From Desulfobacterales bacterium (GTDB lineage Bacteria > Desulfobacterota > Desulfobacteria > Desulfobacterales > JAHEIW01): DNA of 64,000 nucleotides. Under the pieces are notes generated by a model. It worked only from the letters and a program-made list of their open reading frames with translations, was not told the origin of the DNA and did not search any database. Position numbers and translations under genes: made by a program. The stretch lies in contig JASJAN010000020.1 in NCBI GenBank assembly GCA_030066985.1, positions 53,840-117,839 of the forward strand, read 5' to 3'. Below are positions 13,908-22,911 of this stretch, one piece after another. Each line of letters begins with the position of its first letter. Positions within the stretch are counted from its first letter, which is position 1.

Positions 13908-15134
13908 CTAACGATGACCAAAATCCAGATTTAAAAGCTGAACCTCGACAATTTCACCGGCGATCCACTCCTCCCAGCCTTCCGGGATAACAATTAGCGC
14001 ATCTTTCCGGGCCATCGATATCAGCCGGCTTCCAAGTTTGGACGGCTGAACGATAATTTGGTTTTTTTCTGTCTCCAGGCGGGCGTGAATAAATTGGGTC
14101 CAATCCTTATGGCCGTGAACGGTTTCGGCCAACTGGGCGCGGACTACCGGAAAAGAAAAGGCCGTCTCCCCTTTCATTTTCATGATTGCCGGAAGTGCCA
14201 ATTGCAAAAAAGCCATTTCATTGGATGGGGGCCCTCCAGGCAATATGAAAAACGGTTTTTGGTCCAGCAACCCAAATCCGACCGGTTTACCGGGGCCCAT
14301 CCGAACGCGACGATAAATGCCCTGCCAACCGAGTTTTTCCACCACATCTAGCATAAGGTCGTGTTCGCTGCCCCAGGCCCCTCCGCTGGTAATGAAGACA
14401 TCTGCTTGCGGCAGCTGGGAAGTGATTGCGCTTTGAATTTCGGAGGCATTATCGCTGACAAGCTCAGCGGTGTAAGACAGACCAAAGGATGCCAGCCAGG
14501 CGCCGATTTCGACCATATTGCTGGCATACAGCTTGCCGTCGCTCAATGGTTTTCCGGGAGCAACGACTTCATTGCCGCTGGCAATAATGGCCACCTTCGG
14601 CGACCGATATACAGACGCACGATCGAACCCGGCGGAAGCCAGCAGTCCGATCAGGGCCGGAGACAGTTTTTCTCCTCTGGCGGCCACCGCTTGCCCCTGT
14701 TGTATATCGGTTCCACGCCTGAGCACATTGCGGCCTTTTTCTGCGATATTCCGAGCGGTTATCGTGTCATCGCTTGCATCGCAGAATTCTTCGGAAAGCA
14801 CGGCATCGGCGCCCTTCGGCATGGGCGCGCCGGTGGTAATGCGGATCGCCTGCCCGTTGGCAATTTGCAGGTTGGCACGGTCCCCGGCCGCAAGTTTTCC
14901 GACGACCTTTAAATTCACCGGGTTTTGATCGCTGGCGCCGGTTAGATCGGATGACATTACGGCATAGCCGTCTTTGCGGGACGAAGTGCTCGATGGGCTG
15001 TCCACTCTGGAAACAATATCTTCAGCCAGAACCTTGCCGGTTAGTTGGGCCAGGGGAAGATCTTCGACTTGGCCGGCAGATACATTGGCCAGTGTCAGCT
15101 CGAGCGCTTCGTCAAATCCAATAAATGTCTTCAT
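13908..15134 (-). CDS. moeA: Molybdopterin molybdenumtransferase MoeA
   Basis: Inserts molybdate into adenylated molybdopterin, the last general step of molybdenum cofactor synthesis, in the cytoplasm. The 408 residues show the MoeA layout: N-terminal LPLAQLTGKVLAEDIVS, SSRKDGYAVMSSD, ITTGAPMPKGADAVLSEE, the MoCF-like core TSGGAWGSEHDLMLDVV, GKPVGFGLL...FILPGGPPSN, and the C-terminal beta domain ending GEIVEVQLLNL. The usual GGVSxGDxD core is GGAWGSEHD here, a moderate deviation. It makes sense with the molybdoenzyme operon 10 kb away and the MOSC gene 2 kb upstream, but it is not in the same operon. Confidence 0.9.
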   Translation of the reverse strand: MKTFIGFDEALELTLANVSAGQVEDLPLAQLTGKVLAEDIVSRVDSPSSTSSRKDGYAVMSSDLTGASDQNPVNLKVVGKLAAGDRANLQIANGQAIRITTGAPMPKGADAVLSEEFCDASDDTITARNIAEKGRNVLRRGTDIQQGQAVAARGEKLSPALIGLLASAGFDRASVYRSPKVAIIASGNEVVAPGKPLSDGKLYASNMVEIGAWLASFGLSYTAELVSDNASEIQSAITSQLPQADVFITSGGAWGSEHDLMLDVVEKLGWQGIYRRVRMGPGKPVGFGLLDQKPFFILPGGPPSNEMAFLQLALPAIMKMKGETAFSFPVVRAQLAETVHGHKDWTQFIHARLETEKNQIIVQPSKLGSRLISMARKDALIVIPEGWEEWIAGEIVEVQLLNLDFGHR

Positions 15135-15160
15135 AAATCAAAGTCCCGCCGAAGGCGGTT

Positions 15161-15309
15161 CAGGTTTCAGGTTTCGGGTATCAGATTTCCAGATGACAGA
15201 GATCAGATTACAGAAGACAGATGACAAACACAGCAAGATGAAGCGACCAACTACTTTCTGTCCTCTGTCGTCTGTGTTTACACCTGACACCTGAACACTG
15301 ACACCTTTT
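15161..15309. repeat. Microrepeat hairpin element (GACAGA/TCAGGT type)
   Basis: The left arm is built from repeated TCAGGTTTC and GACAGA-like units (15161-15232). The right arm carries the complementary CTGTCCTCTGTCGTCTGTG and then CACCTGACACCTGAACACTG (15258-15309). The arms are imperfect inverted repeats, each made of short tandem repeats. It lies between moeA and the upstream phosphatase gene. Confidence 0.65.
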
Positions 15310-15373
15310 GGTAGTTTAAGTAGCGACTATACTGTAGCCTCCGGTTTTTCAAGATGCTAATTTCAAGCTTTGG

Positions 15374-17182
15374 TCAACCATCTACTAACTTAATGACGAC
15401 CAGCGTGACGTCATCTTCGGGTTCTTTGCCCTGCCGATAGCTGGCTAAAGCCGCCAGGATTTCATTCATTATTTCACTGGCGCTAGCGGCAGTATTATGA
15501 CGTATGATCTCTTTGATCGGTTCTTTGCCAAAAGGTTCACCGTCTATGTTAAATGTTTCCCAGATGCCATCGGTTCCGATAAAGATTATCTGCCCCTGGG
15601 TCAAACCGGTGCGTTCGTTTTCTTCATACGGATAGGTTTCATCCCATCCCAATGCCAGACCCTCACCATACAGGTTTTCAAAAGTATCGTTTGCGGGATC
15701 ATACAGCAAGGCAGCATCGTGTCCGGCTCGAACCCATTTCACAAGATGGTTGGGCGAGTCGACCACCAGATAAAGCAGGGTGATAAACCGGCCGGTGTCA
15801 TAGATATCCAGCGTTAGATCACGGTTAACATCCGTAACGATTTCAGAAAGTGCTCCCGGCTGGGCCGAGCGGCTCCTAAACAACGCACGTGCGGTGGCCA
15901 TCAATAGACCAGCGGCGATCCCGTGACCGGATACATCACCAACGACTACATTCAAAACGCCGGCTGGTGTTTGCGAAACTCTGAGAAAATCGTAAAAGTC
16001 GCCCCCGGTTCTGTTGCTGTATATGCTTTTAGCCGCAATATCGAGACCTTTTACAGCAGGCAGCACCTTGGGCAGCAGGTTCTGCTGGACTTCTTCAGCT
16101 ACTTGCAGGGCACTGAGCATGCGATTGTTGCCAATGGCCAGGTCAATCAGATGCGTTACGGACCTGGCGGTATTAACGACGGTATTGATGACGTCTGCAT
16201 CAAATTTTTTGATCCCGTCCCTTTTATTAAACGCAATGATGGACACATCGCCCTCAGCGTAATTAATATAATTGGTAATGGCAAAACCCAAAAAAGATCG
16301 AACGCGCCCTTCAAACGGGTGGGCTTTTTCAAAATCGGTCTGAGACATGTCGGCCGTCCGGGTGGCCGTTGCCACACAGCCGTAAATATCGCACTCTGCT
16401 TTGCGTGATGCCCAGATCGGCGCTGCCGAAGCTTCCGGCACCTGAATATAATCGGATTTTACAAGTTCATTGCTGTTTCCTTTAAAGGCATATCCGGCCA
16501 AGTTGCCATCTTTGTCTTCTCGGGTAATGAAAACGCCCTGGTATCCTTCCTTCAAAATGAGCAAAGCCAGCCGATCGTAAATATCATTCTTTTTTGCCAG
16601 CTCGTTAATAGAGTTGATCACTTCACGGCTAAACCCGCGAATTGCCGTCAAGCTGATATCCATGGCTTTGCGTGATGAAATTTCATCCAACCATATGAGA
16701 AGGTGGCCGCCTTCCCCAATCTTGGTTTTGATCTGATACCATTTGCCGCTGATTTTCGAATTTAATTCTAACGGCTCAGTTTGCCATCGCTCGCGGGTAT
16801 CGTCGGTGGCATTTAGAATGGTTTCGGCTTCGGTCTTTCCAAACAAGTCATGAATTTTTTTAATATGATGCTTTTCAAAAAGCTTTTTCGTGTTGCCGGC
16901 GGTTGCAACCACCCAGCCGTTTTTATCAATTACAAATACAGGATCCTGGCGCTCTGCCGGTAGTTGACAAAGAATATCCATGTCTTTGTTTTTAAATTTT
17001 AATGAGGCCTTGGCGAAACCCTGCACAAAGAGCGGCACGATATAAGGGACTGCTGAGAACCAAATGCCGTTTCCCTGCAGGGTATTGATGGCGGCACCGA
17101 TTAGAAAAGCTACCAAATAGGTAATTGGATTAATGAGTTCTTTGGCGAGGAATTTAGCAAAAATTAGAAAGCGCGGCTGCAT
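15374..17182 (-). CDS. SpoIIE-family (PP2C) serine phosphatase with membrane, PAS-like and GAF-like sensor parts
   Basis: 602-residue signalling phosphatase. N-terminal hydrophobic segments (about 18-35 and 43-55) anchor it to the membrane. They are followed by a PAS-like segment (PVFVIDKNGWVVATAG), a GAF-like segment with two cysteines (CDIYGC), and a C-terminal SpoIIE/RsbU phosphatase with metal-binding TGGDFYD, VVGDVSGHGIAAGL, GTDGIWETFN and EPEDDVTLVVIK. Such enzymes dephosphorylate anti-sigma antagonists in partner-switching pathways. No anti-sigma kinase or STAS gene is nearby. A GGAGGACC site precedes the ATG. Confidence 0.85.
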   Translation of the reverse strand: MQPRFLIFAKFLAKELINPITYLVAFLIGAAINTLQGNGIWFSAVPYIVPLFVQGFAKASLKFKNKDMDILCQLPAERQDPVFVIDKNGWVVATAGNTKKLFEKHHIKKIHDLFGKTEAETILNATDDTRERWQTEPLELNSKISGKWYQIKTKIGEGGHLLIWLDEISSRKAMDISLTAIRGFSREVINSINELAKKNDIYDRLALLILKEGYQGVFITREDKDGNLAGYAFKGNSNELVKSDYIQVPEASAAPIWASRKAECDIYGCVATATRTADMSQTDFEKAHPFEGRVRSFLGFAITNYINYAEGDVSIIAFNKRDGIKKFDADVINTVVNTARSVTHLIDLAIGNNRMLSALQVAEEVQQNLLPKVLPAVKGLDIAAKSIYSNRTGGDFYDFLRVSQTPAGVLNVVVGDVSGHGIAAGLLMATARALFRSRSAQPGALSEIVTDVNRDLTLDIYDTGRFITLLYLVVDSPNHLVKWVRAGHDAALLYDPANDTFENLYGEGLALGWDETYPYEENERTGLTQGQIIFIGTDGIWETFNIDGEPFGKEPIKEIIRHNTAASASEIMNEILAALASYRQGKEPEDDVTLVVIKLVDG

Positions 17183-17330
17183 ACGAAAGGTCCTCCGGGG
17201 TATGGTTTTTCAGCCGGTCTGCCGGGGGTAGTCATTTTTAATCGTCTCAGAATTGAACTGTTGGTGGAAATGCATTGCTGGTAATAAAAGGACAAACGGT
17301 CTTAATGAAGACTTGTCTGAATCCTTGCTT

Positions 17331-17771
17331 TTAGTCTTCAGGTGACTCAATGCTGATTTGATCACCGCATTTAATTTTTCCCTCCTTAAGCACCCGTGCA
17401 AAAACGCCCTCGCGCGGCATAATGCAATCGCCAGCCTTGTAGTAAATAGCGCACCGGTTGTGACACTCTTTACCGATCTGGGTAATTTCGACCAGTGCTT
17501 CCGGTCCCAGGTGGACGCGGGTTCCTACCGGAATGTTTTTCCAGTCAATACCGGTGGTGGCGATGTTTTCAGCAAAATCACCAAAGGTTACATCAAGGCC
17601 TGATTGGCGGGCTTTATCGATTTCTTCAGATGCCAAAAAACTCACCTGGCGATGCCACTTGCCGGCATGCGCATCGCCTTCCAGGCCATGCTCCTTTTTT
17701 AAATAAACCTCATCAATTTGAGCTTTGCGTGTTCCCTTTTTCTTGCTGGTGGCAATCGACACGATCTTCAT
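17331..17771 (-). CDS. MOSC-domain protein
   Basis: 146-residue stand-alone MOSC domain, related to the C-terminal part of molybdenum-cofactor sulfurases. Visible: HGLEGDAHAGKWHRQVSFLA, FGDFAENIATTGID, LGPEALVEITQIGKECHNRC with the conserved Cys, and MPREGVFARVLKEGKIKCGD. Short MOSC proteins of anaerobes are often encoded with moaC/mogA genes and may act in cofactor sulfuration or handling. Here it sits alone, 2.2 kb upstream of moeA. AGGGGAACAA precedes the ATG. Confidence 0.82.
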   Translation of the reverse strand: MKIVSIATSKKKGTRKAQIDEVYLKKEHGLEGDAHAGKWHRQVSFLASEEIDKARQSGLDVTFGDFAENIATTGIDWKNIPVGTRVHLGPEALVEITQIGKECHNRCAIYYKAGDCIMPREGVFARVLKEGKIKCGDQISIESPED

Positions 17772-17844
17772 TTGTTCCCCTAAATCAATTTTTTACATTA
17801 TCATACCCAGGATAATATTATATTCACATTAAATTAAAGGCAAA

Positions 17845-17864
17845 ATGTAAGTCTTTTCTTACAT
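17845..17864 (-). terminator. Weak intrinsic terminator after metW
   Basis: ATGTAAG and CTTACAT form a 7-bp stem with a 6-nt loop, followed on the minus strand by TTTTG. It is 16 bases past the metW stop. The low-GC stem makes it a weak candidate. Confidence 0.35.
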
Positions 17865-17879
17865 ATCCTCAATTATTTT

Positions 17880-18476
17880 TTAATTGCCGATTAGAAAGAT
17901 ACCATAAGTAGCCCTCACATTTGGCAGAAATTTGATAATCTTGCCATACCGATTCTCTGAATGCGTATTAATGGCCACCTCTTTTAAAATTTTCAATCCA
18001 ACATCATTAATAAATTTTCGGAAATCCTTGATGGTAATTACCCGGATATTGGGTGTGTTATACCATTGATATGGCAGTTGTTTGGTAACCGGCGCATAGC
18101 CGGAAGACAGAAGCTGCAAGCGACAGGCCCAGTGACTGAAATTCGGAAAACTGACGATACCTCTTTTGCCAATGCGCATGATTGCCCGTATAAGCTTATC
18201 CGGCGCGTAGACTTGCTGCAGCGTCTGGCTCAAGATCACGTAATCAAAAGCCATATCGGGATAATCTAAGACTTCCGCATTGATATCCCCCTGTAAAACC
18301 GTTAACCCTTTCTCAATACAGTTAACCACCTTATCTTCTTCCAATTCAATGCCGGAGCCCTGCACCTGCTTGTTGTCGATCAAAAAGCGCAGCAGTTCGC
18401 CTTTGCCACAACCCAGATCCAGCACGTGTGATCCGGGATCGATCCAGGAAGCGATTATCTGAAGATCATAGCGCAT
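17880..18476 (-). CDS. metW: Methionine biosynthesis protein MetW
   Basis: SAM-methyltransferase-fold protein of 198 residues that works with MetX in homoserine acylation in many bacteria. It begins MRYDLQIIASWIDPGSHVLD, followed by LGCGKGELLRFL (SAM-binding loop), GDINAEVLDYP, DYVILSQTLQQVYAP and FPNFSHW. The ATG at 18476 lies five bases after the metX stop codon and gives the canonical family N-terminus; a longer frame to 18506 would overlap metX and lacks a spaced ribosome site. The adjacent metX-metW order is the classical arrangement. Confidence 0.9.
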   Translation of the reverse strand: MRYDLQIIASWIDPGSHVLDLGCGKGELLRFLIDNKQVQGSGIELEEDKVVNCIEKGLTVLQGDINAEVLDYPDMAFDYVILSQTLQQVYAPDKLIRAIMRIGKRGIVSFPNFSHWACRLQLLSSGYAPVTKQLPYQWYNTPNIRVITIKDFRKFINDVGLKILKEVAINTHSENRYGKIIKFLPNVRATYGIFLIGN

Positions 18477-18480
18477 ATGG

Positions 18481-19653
18481 TTAGGTTTTGTTGTCACGAC
18501 AAACACGCTCCAAAAAACCCCTGATGAGCATCGTTAAGCGCTCATTGGGGAGCAAAAAGGCGTCGTGGCCCCATTCGGCTTCAATTTCAAGAAAACTGAC
18601 ATCCAATCCGTTTTTCTTCATGGCTTTCACCATGGATTTGGATTGATAGGTAGGATACAGCCAGTCAGATGTAAAGGAGACCACCAGAAATTTAGCCTTG
18701 GCCTTTGAAAAGGCTTTTACCGCTGAACCATCACCATACTGTTTTTCCATGTCATAATAATCAGCGGCTTTGGTTATATACAAAAAAGAGTTGGCATCAA
18801 AACGATCCACAAATTTTTTACCCTGATACCGCAGGTAACTTTCGACCTGAAAATCCGCATCGAAGTTAAATGAAAAGTCACTCTTATCCTGCAGCCTGCG
18901 GCCGAATTTCAACCGCATGGATTCATCCGACAAATAGGTGATGTGGCCGATCATGCGTGCCACTGCCAACCCAAGGTTGGGTTTGGGTCCGTAGTAGTAG
19001 TTTCCGTTATTCCACGATGGATCGGCCATGATGGACTGCCGGGCGACTTCATTAAAGGCAATGGCCAACGCCGAATGCTTGGTGGTGGTGGCCAGCGGAA
19101 TGGCGGACTTCACCATTTCCGGGTATCGCACGGTCCACTCCAGTACCTGCATGCCGCCGATCGAGCCACCCACTACGCATAATATTTGTTTAACACCCAG
19201 GTGATCCATGAGCTTTTTTTGAGCCGTCACCATGTCACCGATGGTGACCACTGGGAAATCAAGCGCGTAGGGCTGAACGGTTTTCGGATTGGTACTGCAG
19301 GGCCCGGTGGAACCCATACAGCTGCCAATGATATTGGAGCAGACAACAAAATATTTGTCGGTATCAATCCCTTTGCGGGGGCCGACCATAATATCCCACC
19401 AGCCGGGCTTTTCATCTTCTTGGTCGTAATATCCGGCGGCATGGGAATCACCCGAAAGGGCATGTAAAATCAATATCGCATTTGATTTATCTGCATTGAG
19501 GGTACCGTAGGTTTCATAGGCGAGGGTTACCGGTCCGAGTTTAGCGCCGTTTTCCAGAACCATGTCATTCGGCGGTTCGGCAAAAGTGAAGAGTTTTTTC
19601 TCCACTATTCCTACCGAAACCCCCTGTTTATCATGTTCGATATATTCACTCAT
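18481..19653 (-). CDS. metX: Homoserine O-acetyltransferase (or O-succinyltransferase) MetX
   Basis: Alpha/beta-hydrolase enzyme that activates homoserine with an acyl-CoA, first committed step of methionine synthesis. The 390 residues show LAYETYGTLN, ILHALSGDSHAAGY, the oxyanion segment SNIIGSCMGSTGP, the nucleophile elbow VVGGSIGGMQVLEW (Ser), VSFTSDWLYPTYQS with the Asp, and EWGHDAFLLP with the catalytic His. Acetyl versus succinyl specificity cannot be settled by eye. metW follows directly and metY lies upstream on the same strand, giving a direct-sulfhydrylation pathway. Confidence 0.93.
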   Translation of the reverse strand: MSEYIEHDKQGVSVGIVEKKLFTFAEPPNDMVLENGAKLGPVTLAYETYGTLNADKSNAILILHALSGDSHAAGYYDQEDEKPGWWDIMVGPRKGIDTDKYFVVCSNIIGSCMGSTGPCSTNPKTVQPYALDFPVVTIGDMVTAQKKLMDHLGVKQILCVVGGSIGGMQVLEWTVRYPEMVKSAIPLATTTKHSALAIAFNEVARQSIMADPSWNNGNYYYGPKPNLGLAVARMIGHITYLSDESMRLKFGRRLQDKSDFSFNFDADFQVESYLRYQGKKFVDRFDANSFLYITKAADYYDMEKQYGDGSAVKAFSKAKAKFLVVSFTSDWLYPTYQSKSMVKAMKKNGLDVSFLEIEAEWGHDAFLLPNERLTMLIRGFLERVCRDNKT

Positions 19654-19754
19654 AAGCGAATAACCATTAACTCATATTTTGAAAACTGATTATATCAATC
19701 CCGAAATCACCCCGTTTAAACAATTAAAGGTTTAACAGGGCAGGCGAAATATAC

Positions 19755-19812
19755 AAGGCACGAAAAAGATATTTTTCTTTCGTGTTTCGGTTCTTTCGTG
19801 CTTTCGTGGTGA
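19755..19812. repeat. Microrepeat hairpin element (CACGAAAG type)
   Basis: AAGGCACGAAAAAGATA on the left faces TTTCTTTCGTGTTTCGGTTC and TTTCGTGCTTTCGTGGTG on the right. The right arm is a tandem of TTTCGTG-like units; the left arm is shorter and partly decayed. It lies in the 286-bp gap between metX and metY. Confidence 0.55.
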
Positions 19813-19939
19813 ATAATTTCCTATATCAAATTTTAGTATGCCAGATAGAAATGGTCTTAATCACCGTTTGATCATAATTACGGTGGGAAAAAGACCATTT
19901 AATTTTGTTACTCGATTTTTTAAGCCAGGGCAAGGAAAA

Positions 19940-21226
19940 TCAAGTCTGGGCAAAAGCCTGATCGAGATCTTCTTTAATGTCTTCGATGTTCTCTATACCG
20001 ATTGACAGGCGCACCAGATCCGGCGTTAACCCTCCGGCCCTTTGCTGTTCTTCACTGAGTTGCGAATGCGTTGTACTTGCCGGGTGAATGACAAGGCTTT
20101 TGGCATCTCCCACGTTGGCTAAGTGCGAAAACAGTTTCAGGCTGTCCACAAATTTTTGACCGGCATTCAAACCGCCCTTGATCCCAAAGACGACCATGCC
20201 GCCGAAACCGTTTTTCAGATATCGGCTGGCAACCGGATATGTCGGATCGTCGGGTAATCCGGGATAACGCACCCATTCAACATGCGTGTGTTCCTTTAAA
20301 AACCGGGCCACTGCGGCTGCATTTTCACAATGCCGCTGCATGCGCAAGGGAAGGGTTTCCAAACCCTGCAAGAACATCCAGGCGTTGTCCGGGGAGATAC
20401 AGGCACCTAAGTTTCGCAAAGGAACCAGCCGCATGCGAAGAATAAAGGCAATCGGATTCATATCGCCCAAATCATGGGCGTAGCGGATGTCATGATAACT
20501 GGGGTCCGGCTCATTATACAGTTTGAATTTTGGATCCTGCCAGTCAAATTTTCCTGCATCCACTACAATGCCGCCAATACCGGTGCCATGGCCACCCATC
20601 CATTTGGTCAGCGAATTGACGACGATGTCAGCACCGTATTCAATACTCTTCATCAAATAAGGCGTGGTAAAGGTGCCATCAACAATCAGGGGTAGATGAT
20701 GTGAATGCGCGATTTCGGCGATCGCATTGATATCGGTAAAATCCAATACCGGATTGCCGATGGTTTCAATAAATACGGCTCGGGTTTTTTCAGTGATCGC
20801 GCGCTTAATGCTTTCCGGATCTGTGACGTCTGCAAAATGGGTGCGGATACCAAATTGGGGCAGAATACAATCAAACATCGTATAGGTGCCGCCGTACAGG
20901 TTGCCGGCGGATACGATTTCGTCACCGGCCTCACATATATTAATAATCGTGTAATACACAGCCGATGTCCCGGACGACAGAGCCAAGGCTGCTGCGCCGC
21001 CCTCCAAGGCAGCAATGCGCTGCTCGAGGACTTCCTGAGTGGGATTCATGATGCGGGTGTAAATATTACCCATCTCTTTGAGTGCAAATAGATCGGCAGC
21101 ATGTTTGCTGCTGTTAAAAACGTAAGAAGACGTGCGGTGCACCGGTACGCCTCTGGCAGTGGTGGTCGGATCCGGCTGCTGGCCGGCGTGCAGACACAAT
21201 GTTTCAAATTTATAGTTTGGGTTCAT
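19940..21226 (-). CDS. metY: O-acetylhomoserine sulfhydrylase (PLP-dependent, MetY)
   Basis: Makes homocysteine from O-acetylhomoserine and sulfide, bypassing cystathionine. The 428 residues carry the Cys/Met-metabolism PLP fold: TLCLHAGQQPDPTTTARGVP, YVFNSSKHAADLFAL, YTRIMNPTQEVLEQRIAALE, SAVYYTIINICEAGDEIV, VDGTFTTPYLMKSIEYGADI and the PLP-lysine site VVNSLTKWMGGHGTGIGG, then VIHPASTTHSQLSEEQQ. AAAGGATTTCCATA precedes the ATG. Together with metX and metW it completes the homocysteine branch; sulfide availability in an anaerobe would favour this route. Confidence 0.93.
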   Translation of the reverse strand: MNPNYKFETLCLHAGQQPDPTTTARGVPVHRTSSYVFNSSKHAADLFALKEMGNIYTRIMNPTQEVLEQRIAALEGGAAALALSSGTSAVYYTIINICEAGDEIVSAGNLYGGTYTMFDCILPQFGIRTHFADVTDPESIKRAITEKTRAVFIETIGNPVLDFTDINAIAEIAHSHHLPLIVDGTFTTPYLMKSIEYGADIVVNSLTKWMGGHGTGIGGIVVDAGKFDWQDPKFKLYNEPDPSYHDIRYAHDLGDMNPIAFILRMRLVPLRNLGACISPDNAWMFLQGLETLPLRMQRHCENAAAVARFLKEHTHVEWVRYPGLPDDPTYPVASRYLKNGFGGMVVFGIKGGLNAGQKFVDSLKLFSHLANVGDAKSLVIHPASTTHSQLSEEQQRAGGLTPDLVRLSIGIENIEDIKEDLDQAFAQT

Positions 21227-21334
21227 TATGGAAATCCTTTAGTGCCTTAAGGTTGGAATATGGGCGATGCTGACCTTCCGGCAGCAAGGCGAAACATTCG
21301 ATTGATGAGGTTTTTACAGGATATGGCAGGTAAC

Positions 21335-21712
21335 CTACTCGATCAGCGGTTCAAATACTTCGCAGGTCTTGCAGATTTTCATTTTTTCCTTCCAGTCTTT
21401 CTGAACCTTTCCATCACAAATGGTGCCGTTTATGAACCAGCAAAGTTCACCGGCGCCGAACTCCCAAGCCGGACATTTGATTTTAAGCTCTGGGCTGCAT
21501 TTTTTTATTTGCCAACATGCTTTCGGCTTGCCCTTTTTTGAACTTTGTTTGACCGTTAAAAAATACATCTGACGTTCGACAGCCGTCGGCACTCTGCGCC
21601 ATCCCTGCTCGTAGCTGTGGACCGCCTTTAACGATATGCCCAGCAGCTGGGCCATTTGGGCCTGGGTTTTATTTAGTTTTTTTCTAAGCCTTTTAAACTC
21701 CTCACGTTCCAT
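21335..21712 (-). CDS. HTH/two-CW domain protein (copy 2)
   Basis: 125-residue paralogue of the protein at 6184-6558, with the same order: HTH (KKLNKTQAQMAQLLGISLKA, HSYEQGW) then the Cys/Trp module KACWQIKKCSPE, CPAWEFGAGELCWFINGTIC, EKMKICKTCEVF. By eye well over half of the residues match copy 1. The ATG at 21712 has AAGGAAATATATT upstream, giving an N-terminus equal in length to copy 1; the frame open to 21796 would extend through the upstream TTGACA/CCACA promoter motif. It lies between metY and mnmA and appears to be its own transcription unit. Confidence 0.75.
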   Translation of the reverse strand: MEREEFKRLRKKLNKTQAQMAQLLGISLKAVHSYEQGWRRVPTAVERQMYFLTVKQSSKKGKPKACWQIKKCSPELKIKCPAWEFGAGELCWFINGTICDGKVQKDWKEKMKICKTCEVFEPLIE

Positions 21713-21771
21713 AATATATTTCCTTAATGCTGGTTTATGATGCGATACACATCCGCAACAGTTCAATTTGA

Positions 21772-21800
21772 TACAATGTGGCAGTTGTGTCAACAAAAAA
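21772..21800 (-). promoter_or_regulatory. TTGACA/CCACA motif, copy B (upstream of HTH/two-CW copy 2)
   Basis: The minus strand reads TTTTTTGTTGACACAACTG then CCACATTGT. It is located 60-90 bases upstream of the HTH/two-CW ATG. It matches copies A, C and D over about 28 bases, including the T-rich lead-in and the spacing. Confidence 0.5.
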
Positions 21801-21814
21801 GATGCCAGGGCTGC

Positions 21815-22903
21815 TCAGAGCGCAGAACTGATAATACCGCCTCCCAACACCGTATCTCCGGTGTAAATCACGGCAGATTGCCCCGGGGTCACTGACATTT
21901 GGGGGTCTTTAAACAGGATCTTGGTTTGACGGCCTTCGGAAGGGTAAACTGTGGCGTCGGCCGCTTTGTGCCGCAGTCGGATTTTAACCTGAACATCGTC
22001 TAGCGGTAGCTCGATGCGATCGATGCCGATGAGGTTTAAGTCCACAGCCACAAGGCCTTTAGAAAGGTTCTCCTGGCTGCTGACGATAATACGATTATGA
22101 GCTGCATCAATTCTACGGACATACAGCGGATGTTGGGAAGCAATTCCAAGACCGCGACGCTGCCCGATAGTGTAATGAATGATGCCCCGATGCTTCCCGA
22201 GTACCTGGCCGGCTTCATCAACAATATCGCCGGATTTTATCTCATTTTTATCAAAAAGAATGGAATAGTCCCCGCCGTCAATGAAATCCTGGCTTTCTTC
22301 GCGCTCTGCCGTTTGCAGACCCAACGTGCGCGCTATTTTCCTGACCTGCTGCTTGGTATGACCGCCCAGCGGCAAAAGCGTATGCGCCAGTTGCCGCTGG
22401 TTGAGCCCATAAAGAAAATAGGTTTGGTCTTTCGAGCGATCAGCAGCTCGTTTCAATACAAAACGGTCGCCGGTGTTTTCAATGCGGGCATAATGGCCGG
22501 TGGCAAAATAATCAAATTCCAGGCCTGCCTGCCTGGCTTTTTCCAAAAGAAAACCAAATTTGAGCTTTTGGTTGCACACCACGCAGGGATTTGGGGTTTT
22601 ACCTTCCAGGTATTCATTCCTGAAATATCGGATGACATGGTTTTGATATTCTTTTCGTAAATCGATGGTATGAAACGGTATGTGAAGTTTGTCGCAAATG
22701 GCGGCCGCAGATTCGACATCTTCTTTTTCACCGGGTCCGTAGCAAGCATGTTTAGCGGATTCATCAAATCCCAGGGCATCATCATAAATTTCCATAGTGA
22801 TGCCACAAACAGCATAACCTTGTTTTTGCAGCAAGGCCGCTGCCACAGAAGAATCCACACCACCGCTCAGCCCCACCGCTACTTTTATTTGCTTATTTTC
22901 CAT
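21815..22903 (-). CDS. mnmA: tRNA-specific 2-thiouridylase MnmA
   Basis: Adds sulfur to uridine-34 of Lys, Glu and Gln tRNAs. The 362 residues have the PP-loop VAVGLSGGVDSSVAAALL, the catalytic first Cys in TPNPCVVCNQKLKFG, YFATGHYARIEN, KDQTYFLYGLNQRQL, and second Cys region replaced by REESQDFIDGGDY. Canonical enzymes have SxxxCFI at that place, and here the residue before FI is D not C (ESQDFIDGG). The C-terminal beta-barrel GQSAVIYTGDTVLGGGII is complete. The missing second cysteine recalls the alternative MnmA type of some anaerobes. Family call is firm. Confidence 0.92.
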   Translation of the reverse strand: MENKQIKVAVGLSGGVDSSVAAALLQKQGYAVCGITMEIYDDALGFDESAKHACYGPGEKEDVESAAAICDKLHIPFHTIDLRKEYQNHVIRYFRNEYLEGKTPNPCVVCNQKLKFGFLLEKARQAGLEFDYFATGHYARIENTGDRFVLKRAADRSKDQTYFLYGLNQRQLAHTLLPLGGHTKQQVRKIARTLGLQTAEREESQDFIDGGDYSILFDKNEIKSGDIVDEAGQVLGKHRGIIHYTIGQRRGLGIASQHPLYVRRIDAAHNRIIVSSQENLSKGLVAVDLNLIGIDRIELPLDDVQVKIRLRHKAADATVYPSEGRQTKILFKDPQMSVTPGQSAVIYTGDTVLGGGIISSAL

Positions 22904-22911
22904 TTTTGGTT

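Noticed and set aside
15161..15309. CRISPR array suggested by short repeats
   Set aside because: Units are 6-10 bases with no regular spacers, and the arms are inverted; no cas gene is near.
17210..17401. 63-codon minus-strand open frame next to the MOSC gene
   Set aside because: It overlaps the end of the MOSC gene in another frame and has no family features.
21227..21334. SAM riboswitch upstream of metY
   Set aside because: The leader is about 100 bases long, has no recognisable SAM-I, SAM-II or SAM-IV core and no terminator hairpin.
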